In this document: one piece after another, positions 22,802-30,139 of the stretch
Numbering within the stretch: position 1 is the stretch's first letter
Layout of the letters: the number at the start of each line of letters is the position of its first letter
Origin: CAVVWJ01 sp965652025
Lineage (GTDB): Bacteria > Gemmatimonadota > Gemmatimonadetes > Gemmatimonadales > GWC2-71-9
Reading direction: 5' to 3'
Assembly: GCA_965652025.1 (NCBI GenBank)
Contig: CBFGTM010000042.1
Location: forward strand, 1-30,427
DNA: 30,427 bases
Notes under the pieces: model-generated
Database searches by the model: none
What the model was told of the DNA's origin: nothing
Seen by the model: only the letters and a program-made list of their open reading frames with translations
Made by a program: the position numbers and the translations under genes

Positions 22802-25690
22802 TCACGCTTCGCTGCGCCGTCTCTGCAGCACCACGTAGGCCGCGACCAGACTGCCTGCCAGGACCAAAGCGCCGAGCACCGCAGGCCACTTTCGAGCGGG
22901 TGCCCGGAGGGGGATGTCGACCGTTGGATCTCCCACGGTAACGAAAGCCGCCCACTCCTGTGGCGGAGCGCCCCGCTGGAGCACCTCCAGCTTGGCCCGA
23001 TGTAAGGCGTCTCCGACTGGCCCGCCACCGGCCAGGTTGCGATAGAGCGACTCGATCAGCCGCACGGTACTTCGGTCACCTACCTCCCATTGAGTAGCAA
23101 CCACCGAGCGAGCCCCGGCCTGGAGCAACGGGGCGGTGAGACCTTGCACCCCTTCACCCTGCACAATCACGCCGCCCGCCGACCGACAGGAGGAGAGCAC
23201 CACCAGGTCGGCATCGAGGTGGAGCGCCGCTAATTCGCCGGGCCCCACCAGGCCACTCTCACCTCCGCCCGGTGCGAGCACCAGCGCGGTCCGCGCCGCC
23301 GTCTGCTCATCCACCAGGGTATGGGTGGCGAAGTGCACAACCCGAAACGGCTCGAGCCGGGCATGCTTGAGAAAGGCCTCGCTCGCCCGGTCCCGCACCC
23401 GGACCACCGAAGCCGGCGAGTAGCTCGCCGCCAGGCGGGCCTCCCGTCCCGAGCTTTGAAGCCGCTGGTATCCTCCGGCCGCCGTGTCTGTGCCTGCAGC
23501 GAAGGCGGGATCGCCGAAGGCCAGCAGGCGCATGGGACGCTCGCTTCCCCTGCGCGGTCGGCTCCAGAGTGCCGCCAGCACGCCGGCCGAGGGCGCCAGG
23601 CTGACCGCGTACCGCTCGACGACATAGCGGCCATTGGGAAGCTGCAGGGCATCAAAGGCAACCCGATGCACCGGCCCATCGGGGATGATGATGAGGCGCC
23701 GCACACCTCCATCGAGATGAGTGAGAGCCGGTCCCAGCAGTGCATCGCCCAGCGCTCGGGCAAGGTCGCCCGTTGGAGATCCGTTCTGGATCGCGGCGGC
23801 GAATCGGGCGATCGGGGCCTTCAGGGAATCGGCACCAGGAAGCGGGTACGCCCGCACCCGGCCGCCGCCCGACTCGCGGGTCACCAGCAGCAGCGTGGTC
23901 GGCGCGCCGAGTGAGCCGGTGACGTATTCCAGAATCGCGGTGCTGTCCGGCATCAGCCGCGCAACCTCAGTGCCGGTCACTCGAGCGCCAGTCCTCGACG
24001 CGGTATCGCGATTCTCTGTCTTGTCTCGGCTCTGGAGGGTTCTCGCCTGGAGCAGGCGGTCCGCCAGCTCGCGGGCGCGGCGGCGCTCCGCCAGCTCGAA
24101 CGCCTCCTCGGCTTCTCCTCCCTGGGCCAGCCGGGCGAGCACGCGAACCACACCGGCATCCCGGTCGCTCATCTCGGTGGGCGCAGTCTGGAAGGCGAGG
24201 ACTCTGAGCTCACTGTCGCTGAGGGTAGCTCGCCACCGCTCCAGCTCGTCCCAGGCTTCCCTGGCTTCCTGCGTGGCCCGAGCCAGCTCTCCGCGGCGGG
24301 CATGGACATCGGCCAGGCGAACCCGGACGTCATGGCGCAACACGTGCTGGCTGGTGTCCAGCGTGGCGAGGTACCGGGTCAGGCCCCGCTCCGCCGCCGG
24401 AAGGTCTCCCCGAAACAGCGCCAGCCGCGCGTCGTCGTAGGCCAGCTCCGCGGCCCACAGTGGCCGCCCGAGCCGTCGAGCCAGCGCGTGCGCGTCCCGC
24501 AGGGCCTGCTCGGCCGCAGTCCAGTCTCCCTCGTGCATGGCGATGATGGCGAGGTTGCGGTGGGCCGAAAGCTCTATCTGCGCCTCCTGGGTCCGGCGGT
24601 ACCACTGGAGGACGTCGAGGGTCAGCCGGCGCGCCTCGTTGGGGTCTCCGGCGGCCAGGGCGGTCACGGAGAGATAGTCCCGCGCCTTCATGGCACCGGC
24701 CGAGTCACCCACCTGGTCGAACGTCTCGATGGAGCGGTCGAGATAATCCGAGGCGGCGGCGAAATCACTCAGGAAGATCGAGATCGAGCCCAGTGCGGTG
24801 TACGCCGCGCCAACGCTGAACTGGTTGTGCGCCGCCTTCCCTTCTCTGAGGGCGAGATGGGCCAGCTCATTGGCCTGGCCCAGGTCCCCCTGTCCCAGCA
24901 GAGCGTTGACGTGCCAGAGGAGCGCGCTGGAGAGCTGAGTCCGGTCGCGGCCCCGGCGATAGAGCTCCTCGGCCTGGCGCAACACGGCGATGGATGAGTC
25001 ACGCTTGCCCTCGAACTGCAGCAACTGCGCGGTGGAGCGGAGCGCCTGGCCGGCCAGCCGGTTCAACCCCGTCTTGCGGGCGATGGAGAGAGCCGAGTCG
25101 GCGTCGGCTCGGGCTCCAGGACGGCCCACGATTCCTCGCAGCGCTCCGCGCTGGCGGAGCCGTTCGACCTGCAGCTCGTAGGCATCGGCAGGAATCAGCC
25201 GCGCGACCGTGTCCAGGGTGGCGAGTCCGGCCTCGATCCCTTCGGTGAATGCGCGCTGCAGCGACAGACCGAGCAAGGCCTCTCCCTCGACGCTCGGATC
25301 GTGGGACGCGCGGCCCGCGGCGCGGGCCCGGATCAGCTCCGTCGTGGCCTGTGCGCTTAGACCCTGGGCATCGAGGCCCTGAGCCAGGCCCAGTTGGGCA
25401 TACGCCGCCAGCTGATCCGGGTTGGCCGAGTCGCGCTGGATGCTGCGATAGAGCCGTTCCGCCGTTTGATAGTCGTAGCGCAGCCGAGCCAGCGTAGCGA
25501 GGCCGAACCGGGCCGTGCGGTCGGCACTGTCCCGGCGCACCCGCAGCTCCCATTCGCGCGACAGGCTGTCGGCCTGGCCTTGCTCGGTGGCACGGAGGGC
25601 CGCCCTCACCAGGTCGCGAGGGTGGGAGATCGTGTCGGCCGGTGAGATTGTGAGCAGCCCGAGGGCTACCGAGAGGCATGATCCGAGCAT
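22802..25690 (-). CDS. Exported CHAT-domain protein with TPR repeats and C-terminal membrane anchor
   Basis: 962 residues. The N-terminus (SVALGLLTISPADTIS) looks like a signal peptide. TPR-like helices fill about 30-500 (AERLYRSIQRDSANPDQLAA; AASDYLDRSIETFDQVGDSA). The CHAT (caspase/gingipain-like) domain covers about 640-925: RRLIIIPDGPVHRVAFDALQ, VVHFATHTLVDEQ with candidate catalytic His790, VVLSSCRSAGG with candidate catalytic Cys835, then GLTAPLLQAGARSVVATQW and a terminal AAFVTVGDPT. A final helix (about 937-957) followed by RRRSEA is a membrane anchor with a basic cytoplasmic tail. It is convergent with the anti-sigma gene, 13 bases apart. Protease activity is predicted from family and the His/Cys pair, not shown. 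Confidence 0.92.
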   Translation of the reverse strand: MLGSCLSVALGLLTISPADTISHPRDLVRAALRATEQGQADSLSREWELRVRRDSADRTARFGLATLARLRYDYQTAERLYRSIQRDSANPDQLAAYAQLGLAQGLDAQGLSAQATTELIRARAAGRASHDPSVEGEALLGLSLQRAFTEGIEAGLATLDTVARLIPADAYELQVERLRQRGALRGIVGRPGARADADSALSIARKTGLNRLAGQALRSTAQLLQFEGKRDSSIAVLRQAEELYRRGRDRTQLSSALLWHVNALLGQGDLGQANELAHLALREGKAAHNQFSVGAAYTALGSISIFLSDFAAASDYLDRSIETFDQVGDSAGAMKARDYLSVTALAAGDPNEARRLTLDVLQWYRRTQEAQIELSAHRNLAIIAMHEGDWTAAEQALRDAHALARRLGRPLWAAELAYDDARLALFRGDLPAAERGLTRYLATLDTSQHVLRHDVRVRLADVHARRGELARATQEAREAWDELERWRATLSDSELRVLAFQTAPTEMSDRDAGVVRVLARLAQGGEAEEAFELAERRRARELADRLLQARTLQSRDKTENRDTASRTGARVTGTEVARLMPDSTAILEYVTGSLGAPTTLLLVTRESGGGRVRAYPLPGADSLKAPIARFAAAIQNGSPTGDLARALGDALLGPALTHLDGGVRRLIIIPDGPVHRVAFDALQLPNGRYVVERYAVSLAPSAGVLAALWSRPRRGSERPMRLLAFGDPAFAAGTDTAAGGYQRLQSSGREARLAASYSPASVVRVRDRASEAFLKHARLEPFRVVHFATHTLVDEQTAARTALVLAPGGGESGLVGPGELAALHLDADLVVLSSCRSAGGVIVQGEGVQGLTAPLLQAGARSVVATQWEVGDRSTVRLIESLYRNLAGGGPVGDALHRAKLEVLQRGAPPQEWAAFVTVGDPTVDIPLRAPARKWPAVLGALVLAGSLVAAYVVLQRRRSEA

Positions 25691-25714
25691 GACGAACGGT
25701 TGCGGGAGTGGAGC

Positions 25715-25743
25715 ACTATAAGGATGGCGAATGAGCCCGGCAA
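25715..25743 (-). promoter_or_regulatory. Promoter of the CHAT gene
   Basis: On the minus strand TTGCCG (25738-25743) and TATAGT (25715-25720) are separated by exactly 17 bases, a good housekeeping-type promoter. The expected start of transcription, near 25708, leaves a leader of about 18 bases before ATG 25690, which has only a weak ribosome binding site. Confidence 0.6.
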
Positions 25744-26135
25744 GCGCGGGACCTCATTCCGAGACAGCATCAACTCTGGTGAGATGCTGTTGGATTGGCC
25801 CCTACTGCGGGGTCCACAGAGTGGGGCGTTGGGCTCTCATCGCAGGCGCTGAGGCCAGGCACGCCTAGCGTGAGCGCCAAGCTCAAAGACAAGTGGTGGC
25901 GGTTCATACATTCCCTGGAGGGTGGGACTGCCGGCAGTTCGGGACGGCTTAAGTCTGGCCGTACATGGTCAAGTAAGTGTCAAGCGCGTCCGGACCTCGG
26001 GTCCAGGCGCCGACCGCTTAGGCCTTTGGGCGAAACCGGAGTGTTGTCGTGAGAGTAGTGTGAACCAGTAGTCGCCCCCGCTTGATCCCGCGCGTGCCGG
26101 TCCGGCCCACGTTTGATCTCGCTGGCTGACCGCAT
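25744..26135. other. Intergenic stretch without a supported gene
   Basis: No open frame here has gene-like features. Two small hairpins are visible: CAGCATC (25765-25771) with GATGCTG (25783-25789), and GGACC-TCG-GGTCC (25992-26004) flanked by further partial pairing. No tRNA signature or coding pattern was found. The hairpin at 25765 lies just upstream of the CHAT promoter and might be an operator. Confidence 0.4.
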
Positions 26136-26164
26136 GGGAGCGCTCCCGGCGGGTATACTGCCGG
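26136..26164 (+). promoter_or_regulatory. Palindrome and -10 element before the MBL-fold gene
   Basis: A perfect 12-base palindrome GGGAGCGCTCCC (26136-26147) ends six bases before TATACT (26154-26159), a good -10 hexamer. CCGGC (26146-26150) and GCCGG (26160-26164) also flank the -10 symmetrically. No good -35 is present at the right distance, as in activator-dependent promoters. The leader to ATG 26221 would be about 55 bases. Confidence 0.45.
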
Positions 26165-26220
26165 TACGCAATGACCGGGTTCTTTGTTTTCAGATCGAAA
26201 CAAGAAACGAGGACATCAGA

Positions 26221-27144
26221 ATGAACCTCCGGACGCTTCTCTCTTGCTGCCGACTCTCAGCGCTCGCCCTTCCGCTGATCGTCGCGCCGGCGCGGGGGCA
26301 GGATCAGAGTTTCGATACGGTGCAGGTCCGCTCCACTCGGGTGGCCGACCGGGCCTACATGCTGGCCGGGGCGGGCGGCAACATCGGAGTCTCCATCGGA
26401 GACAGCGGGGTCATTCTGGTAGACGACCAGTTCGCGCCGCTCACCCCGAAAGTGCTTGCCGCGGTGAAGGCGCTCACGCCGCTACCGGTTCGGTTTGTCC
26501 TCAACACCCATTGGCACGGGGACCACACCGGCGGGAACGAGAACATGCGCGGGACAGGGGCCATCGTCGTGGCCCACGAGAACGTGCGCAAGCGGATGAG
26601 CACCGAGCAGTTTCTCCAGATGTTCAAGGAGAAGGTTCCGCCCTCCCCGGCCGGCGCGCTCCCGGTGGTGACCTTCACCGACGCGGTGAGCTTTCATCTC
26701 GATGGCCAGGAGATTCGCGCCTTTCACGTGCGCAACGCGCACACCGACGGAGATGCCGTGGTGCACTTCCGCACCGCGAACGTGGTCCACATGGGCGACA
26801 CCTTCTTCAACGGGCGGTATCCCTTCATTGACGTCTCTTCGGGAGGGTCGGTGGATGGCATGATCGCGGCGGCCGACCGGGTACTCGGGATGATCGGTCC
26901 CGACACCAAGGTGATTCCGGGCCACGGGCCGGTGGGCGACCGCGCAGCGCTCAAGGCCTACCGCGACATGCTTTCCTCTGCCCGGGCAGCGGTGCTGCCA
27001 CACATTACCAGAGGAGCCAGTCTGCAGCAGGTGATCGCGGCCAAGCCCACAGCTGAGCTCGATGCGACCTGGGGGAAGGGATTATTCAACGGGGACCAGT
27101 TCGTGGAGATGCTCTATTCCGACCTCTCTCGCAGAAAGCGCTAG
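26221..27144 (+). CDS. Exported MBL-fold metallohydrolase
   Basis: 307 residues; GAGGA at 26209-26213 precedes ATG 26221. The signal peptide ends APARGQ. The metallo-beta-lactamase fold is complete: THWHGDHTGGNENM gives His97, His99, Asp101 and His102 of the HxHxDH site, VVHMGDTFFNGRYPFID supplies the bridging Asp, and VIPGHGPVGDR gives the last His. The FFNGRYPFID phrase and the overall size fit the large exported MBL subgroup often annotated only as hydrolase; lactamase or lactonase activity cannot be decided from sequence. It should bind two zinc ions in the periplasm. Its 3' end overlaps the convergent SRPBCC gene by four bases. Confidence 0.93.
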   Translation: MNLRTLLSCCRLSALALPLIVAPARGQDQSFDTVQVRSTRVADRAYMLAGAGGNIGVSIGDSGVILVDDQFAPLTPKVLAAVKALTPLPVRFVLNTHWHGDHTGGNENMRGTGAIVVAHENVRKRMSTEQFLQMFKEKVPPSPAGALPVVTFTDAVSFHLDGQEIRAFHVRNAHTDGDAVVHFRTANVVHMGDTFFNGRYPFIDVSSGGSVDGMIAAADRVLGMIGPDTKVIPGHGPVGDRAALKAYRDMLSSARAAVLPHITRGASLQQVIAAKPTAELDATWGKGLFNGDQFVEMLYSDLSRRKR

Positions 27145-27596
27145 CGGTCTCGCAAAGCCGAACCCTGGAGTTTGTCCTGTAGCTCCCGAAGCGCGTCGGT
27201 CCAGCCACCCCGGTGCGACTCGACCTGGGTGCTTGGCAACCGCCGGTGAGTGAGCACCAGCTCGGTACCGGCCTGGCGCTCCAGGAACTCGATGGTGACT
27301 TCGGTTGACCGGTGATCCGTAGCCTGTGAGATCCAGGTGAATGCCAGCCGAGCCGGCGGCTCGATGATCAAATACTCGCCGGTGTGCTCGAACTCCTCCC
27401 GCCCCTGAAGCATGACGATCCTGAACTTGCCGCCGACCCGGGCATCGACCTCCACCCTGGCATCCGTTATCCCGGTCGGGCGCATCCACCGCGCCAGGCT
27501 CGCCCCATCCAGCCAGGCGGCGAACACCCGCTCCCTCGGCACCGGGATGAAGCGCCGTACCACGAGGGTCTCGCCGGCAGGCTTGCCCCCGGCCAT
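27141..27596 (-). CDS. SRPBCC/AHSA1-type protein
   Basis: 151 residues from ATG 27596, which overlaps the ArsR stop by one base; the frame open to 27758 lies inside the ArsR gene and is not used. It opens LVVRRFIPVPRERVFAAWLD, the standard start of START-like (SRPBCC/AHSA1) proteins, and continues WMRPTGI, VGGKFRIVM, FEHTGEYLIIEPPARLAFTW, VTIEFLERQAGTELVLTH and GWTDALRELQDKL, all typical of this family. These proteins hold a hydrophobic ligand cavity; the ligand is unknown. The pairing with an ArsR-type regulator is a common module in soil bacteria. Confidence 0.93.
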   Translation of the reverse strand: MAGGKPAGETLVVRRFIPVPRERVFAAWLDGASLARWMRPTGITDARVEVDARVGGKFRIVMLQGREEFEHTGEYLIIEPPARLAFTWISQATDHRSTEVTIEFLERQAGTELVLTHRRLPSTQVESHRGGWTDALRELQDKLQGSALRDR

Positions 27597-27970
27597 CACC
27601 CGCGTCTCCGGCCTGGTCGCCGACCTTTTCTCACCGGCCGGCCCTCCGACTCCAGCAGAAACTTCTCCAACGCATCGAGCCGGCCCTCCCAGAATTCCCG
27701 GTAGTGCTCCAGCCAGTGAGAGGCGTCGCGGAGCGGGGCAGGGCGCAGCCGGAGCCAATGCTCCCGGCCGCTCACCCTTCGGCGCACCAGGCCGGCCTGC
27801 TCCAGCACCTTCACGTGCTTGGACACCCCATTAAATGAAATGGGGAACCGGTCCGCCAGCGTGCCTACGGTGACCTCGCCTCCCATCAGTATGCCCAATA
27901 TGGTTCGGCGGGTGGGATCGGCAATTGCCCCGTAGACCCGATCGAGCTGCCGTGCGCCGGCTGGCGGCAT
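27596..27970 (-). CDS. ArsR-family winged-helix transcriptional regulator
   Basis: 124 residues from ATG 27970. ATG 27988 is an alternative, but it lies inside the operator palindrome and probably at or before the transcript start. The sequence LDRVYGAIADPTRRTILGIL, then EVTVGTLADRFPISFNGVSK (recognition helix) and HVKVLEQAGLVRRRVSGRE is the ArsR winged helix of the SRPBCC-linked subgroup; WLEHYREFWEGRLDALEKFL is its C-terminal helix. There are no metal-binding Cys, so it is not an arsenic or zinc sensor of the classical type. It should repress its own operon and the divergent DUF2182 gene through the palindrome at 27980-27997. Confidence 0.92.
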   Translation of the reverse strand: MPPAGARQLDRVYGAIADPTRRTILGILMGGEVTVGTLADRFPISFNGVSKHVKVLEQAGLVRRRVSGREHWLRLRPAPLRDASHWLEHYREFWEGRLDALEKFLLESEGRPVRKGRRPGRRRG

Positions 27971-27998
27971 GGACAAACGTTCAACCATATGGTAGAAT
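27970..27998 (+). promoter_or_regulatory. Promoter of the DUF2182-DUF899 unit with embedded ArsR operator
   Basis: TGGACA (27970-27975) and TAGAAT (27993-27998) are spaced by exactly 17 bases. The 18-base near-palindrome TTCAACCATATGGTAGAA (27980-27997; 16 of 18 positions symmetric) covers the spacer and most of the -10. On the other strand TATTCT (27994-27999) could be the -10 of the ArsR gene. The position predicts repression of both directions by the ArsR protein. Confidence 0.65.
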
Positions 27999-28036
27999 AT
28001 CGTCGGAGACGAGATCGGATACAAGAGGTCGCTAGG

Positions 28037-28714
28037 ATGAGCCAGAAGTCAAAGTCATTGCGAGGGCGCATGGCGCCCGAAGCAATCTTCACCTGGGCGA
28101 CAACACTCGGCCTAGCCGCCGCAGCTTGGGTCGTCGCGCTCCAGCAGATGAACGGGATGGACATGGGCGTCGGTACCCAGCTCGGCTCTTTCGGGTCTTT
28201 CCTCGCCCTGTGGGTGCCGATGATGGCGGCGATGATGCTGCCCGGCGCGGCTCCGGCCGCCTTGCGACGCGCGCGCGCGGACGGCTGGGTGGGCGCCGTG
28301 CTGCCATTCCTGGGCTCGTATCTCGCCATCTGGGCGGTCGTAGGCATCGCGATATTCGCCCTGTACCGGCCGCACGGAACTTGGGTTGCCGGCGGGCTGG
28401 TGATCGCGGCGGGCATCTACGAGCTCACGCCGCTCAAGCGGAGCTGCCGCCGGCGCTGCCGTGACCGCATCCGCTCGGGAGTCGGGTTCGGGCTCTGCTG
28501 CGTCGGTTCCAGCATCGGACTGATGCTGACGCTGGTGGCCCTGGGTGTCATGAGCGTCACCTGGATGTCCCTGATCGGCATTCTCATCGTTGCCCAGAAG
28601 CTGCTGCCGCCGAGAGTGGCGGTGGATGTGCCTCTGTCGCTCGCGATCGTCGGACTGGGCCTCCTGATCCTGATCGCTCCCTCGTCGGTCCCCGGCCTTA
28701 CGCCGGCAATGTGA
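28037..28714 (+). CDS. DUF2182 integral membrane protein
   Basis: 225 residues; AGAGG at 28024-28028 precedes ATG 28037. Several transmembrane helices are seen (about 20-37, 50-68, 85-107, 113-127, 150-175, 195-215). Diagnostic phrases are MMAAMMLPGAAPAAL, YELTPLKRSCRRRCRD and a GFGLCCVGSSIGLML helix, matching DUF2182, a family of predicted metal-binding membrane proteins. QMNGMDMGVG near residue 37 is a Met-rich loop that could contact copper, as in related members; that is inference. Transcription should be controlled by the divergent ArsR protein. The DUF899 gene follows after 24 bases. Confidence 0.92.
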   Translation: MSQKSKSLRGRMAPEAIFTWATTLGLAAAAWVVALQQMNGMDMGVGTQLGSFGSFLALWVPMMAAMMLPGAAPAALRRARADGWVGAVLPFLGSYLAIWAVVGIAIFALYRPHGTWVAGGLVIAAGIYELTPLKRSCRRRCRDRIRSGVGFGLCCVGSSIGLMLTLVALGVMSVTWMSLIGILIVAQKLLPPRVAVDVPLSLAIVGLGLLILIAPSSVPGLTPAM

Positions 28715-28738
28715 GACGTTATTAATGGAGGCAACACG

Positions 28739-29566
28739 ATGACCACGCAGACCAAAGGCCAGGCTACGATGGCCTCGCACCCGACCGGAACCCGGGAGCA
28801 GTGGCTCGCGGCCCGGCTGGAGCTACTCGAGGCCGAGAAGGAGCTGACTCGGCGCAGCGACGCACTGGCGCGGCAGCGGGTGGAGCTGCCCTGGGTCCGG
28901 ATCGACAAGGCCTATCGCTTCGAGACCGAGGAGGGTAGCGCCTCGCTGGCCGACCTCTTCCGGGGGCGCTCGCAGCTGCTGATCTACCACTTCATGTTCG
29001 GGCCCGACTACACCGCAGGTTGTCCCGCCTGCTCGGCGATCGCGGACGGGTTCAACGGGTCCGTAACCCACCTGGCCAACCACGATGTAATGCTTTGGGC
29101 GGTGTCGCGGGCTCCGCTGGCGAAGCTGCAGGCCTACAAGCGGCGGATGGGCTGGACCTTCCCCTGGGCATCCTCGCTGGGCGGAGACTTCAACCCCGAC
29201 TTCAACGCCTACTTCACGCCCGAGCAACAGCGCGAGGGTGGCATCGAGTACAACTACCGGCGGGAGCCGCCTATGCGTGACGCTCTCGCGGGGAAGACGG
29301 CGCGAGAGTGGCAGTCGGAGGACGGGGAGGGGGTAGTCGACCAGGTCGCCGCGATGACCGGAACCGATCTGGCCACGTACACCCGCGAGCGGCCGGGCAT
29401 GAGCGCCTTCGCGCTAGAGGACGGCGTCGTCTACCACACCTACTCGGCCTACGCGCGCGGGTTGGATGTGGTCTGGAGCACGTACCAATGGCTGGACCGA
29501 GCGCCACGAGGGCGTAACGAGACGGGATTCTGGTGGCGCCGCCACGACGAGTACAGCCGTGGGTGA
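28739..29566 (+). CDS. DUF899 thioredoxin-like protein
   Basis: 275 residues; GGAGG at 28727-28731 with a seven-base spacer fixes ATG 28739, although Met11 is also a possible start. LLEAEKELTRRSDALARQRV followed by LPWVRIDKAYRFET is the standard DUF899 opening. LLIYHFMFGPDYTAGCPACS carries Cys95 and Cys98 as a CxxC in a thioredoxin-like fold, and the end HTYSAYARGLDVVWSTYQWL is also typical. No signal peptide, so cytoplasmic. A redox role is likely but substrates of the family are not known. It is probably co-transcribed with DUF2182. Confidence 0.93.
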   Translation: MTTQTKGQATMASHPTGTREQWLAARLELLEAEKELTRRSDALARQRVELPWVRIDKAYRFETEEGSASLADLFRGRSQLLIYHFMFGPDYTAGCPACSAIADGFNGSVTHLANHDVMLWAVSRAPLAKLQAYKRRMGWTFPWASSLGGDFNPDFNAYFTPEQQREGGIEYNYRREPPMRDALAGKTAREWQSEDGEGVVDQVAAMTGTDLATYTRERPGMSAFALEDGVVYHTYSAYARGLDVVWSTYQWLDRAPRGRNETGFWWRRHDEYSRG

Positions 29567-29569
29567 CTG

Positions 29570-30097
29570 TCAGCGCTTCGCCGTGGGCGGGAGCAGACCG
29601 TTGAGCCGGAGATAGACGGCGATCTGGCTGTAGTGGCCGGCCCACTCCTCCGCTGCCGCCACCATGACTTGGGCCCGGGAGAGCTCCTGATTCCCGAAGT
29701 ACGGGACTTTCTCGCCCAGCCTCGAGTCGTTCACCTTGCCCAAGGCTGACTGGCAAAACTGAAAGGTCTCGCGCAGCCGGGCGACGAGCTTGTCCTTTTG
29801 TACCCCGGCCGCCACCGTGGAGCGCTGGGGCGGCGGCAGTCCGCCAATGCTGGAGCACAGGGCATCGTTTCCCGCACTCATGTGCCCGATCACGTCGCCG
29901 AAGCTCATCTGCGCCGGGGTGGGCTTGAATCCGTACCTGTCGGCGGGCATCTCCTCGGCTGCGGAGATGAAGTTGTTCGCCGCGCGATCGGCGGCGGATC
30001 GTACGGCATCGGAAACGGGTGTAGTGGAGTCCTGCACCGGGACGTTCGTCGCGAGATACCAGGTCGCAAGCACTAGGAGTAGGAGCGGTGTCTGCAT
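29570..30097 (-). CDS. Exported DinB-like protein
   Basis: 175 residues with a signal peptide-like N-terminus (LLLLVLATWYLATNVPVQ). The mature part is a four-helix DinB fold: NNFISAAEEMPADRYGFKPT, MSFGDVIGHMSAGNDALC, LRETFQFCQSALGKVNDS, and MVAAAEEWAGHYSQIAVYL. The His in GHM and in GHY are at the usual metal-ligand positions of DinB/YfiT proteins. Most family members are cytoplasmic thiol-dependent or unknown enzymes; the export signal is the unusual point. It ends three bases from the convergent DUF899 stop. Confidence 0.9.
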   Translation of the reverse strand: MQTPLLLLVLATWYLATNVPVQDSTTPVSDAVRSAADRAANNFISAAEEMPADRYGFKPTPAQMSFGDVIGHMSAGNDALCSSIGGLPPPQRSTVAAGVQKDKLVARLRETFQFCQSALGKVNDSRLGEKVPYFGNQELSRAQVMVAAAEEWAGHYSQIAVYLRLNGLLPPTAKR

Positions 30098-30139
30098 ATC
30101 ACGAATCCAGCTAGGTTGGTGGCGAAGGGCCTCGCCGTA

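Noticed and set aside
25795..26052. Small gene between the CHAT and MBL genes
   Set aside because: No ribosome binding site, codon pattern unlike neighbours, and no recognisable domain.
27596..27970. Arsenic- or zinc-sensing ArsR
   Set aside because: No metal-binding Cys are present, and the pairing with an SRPBCC gene points to the non-metal subgroup.
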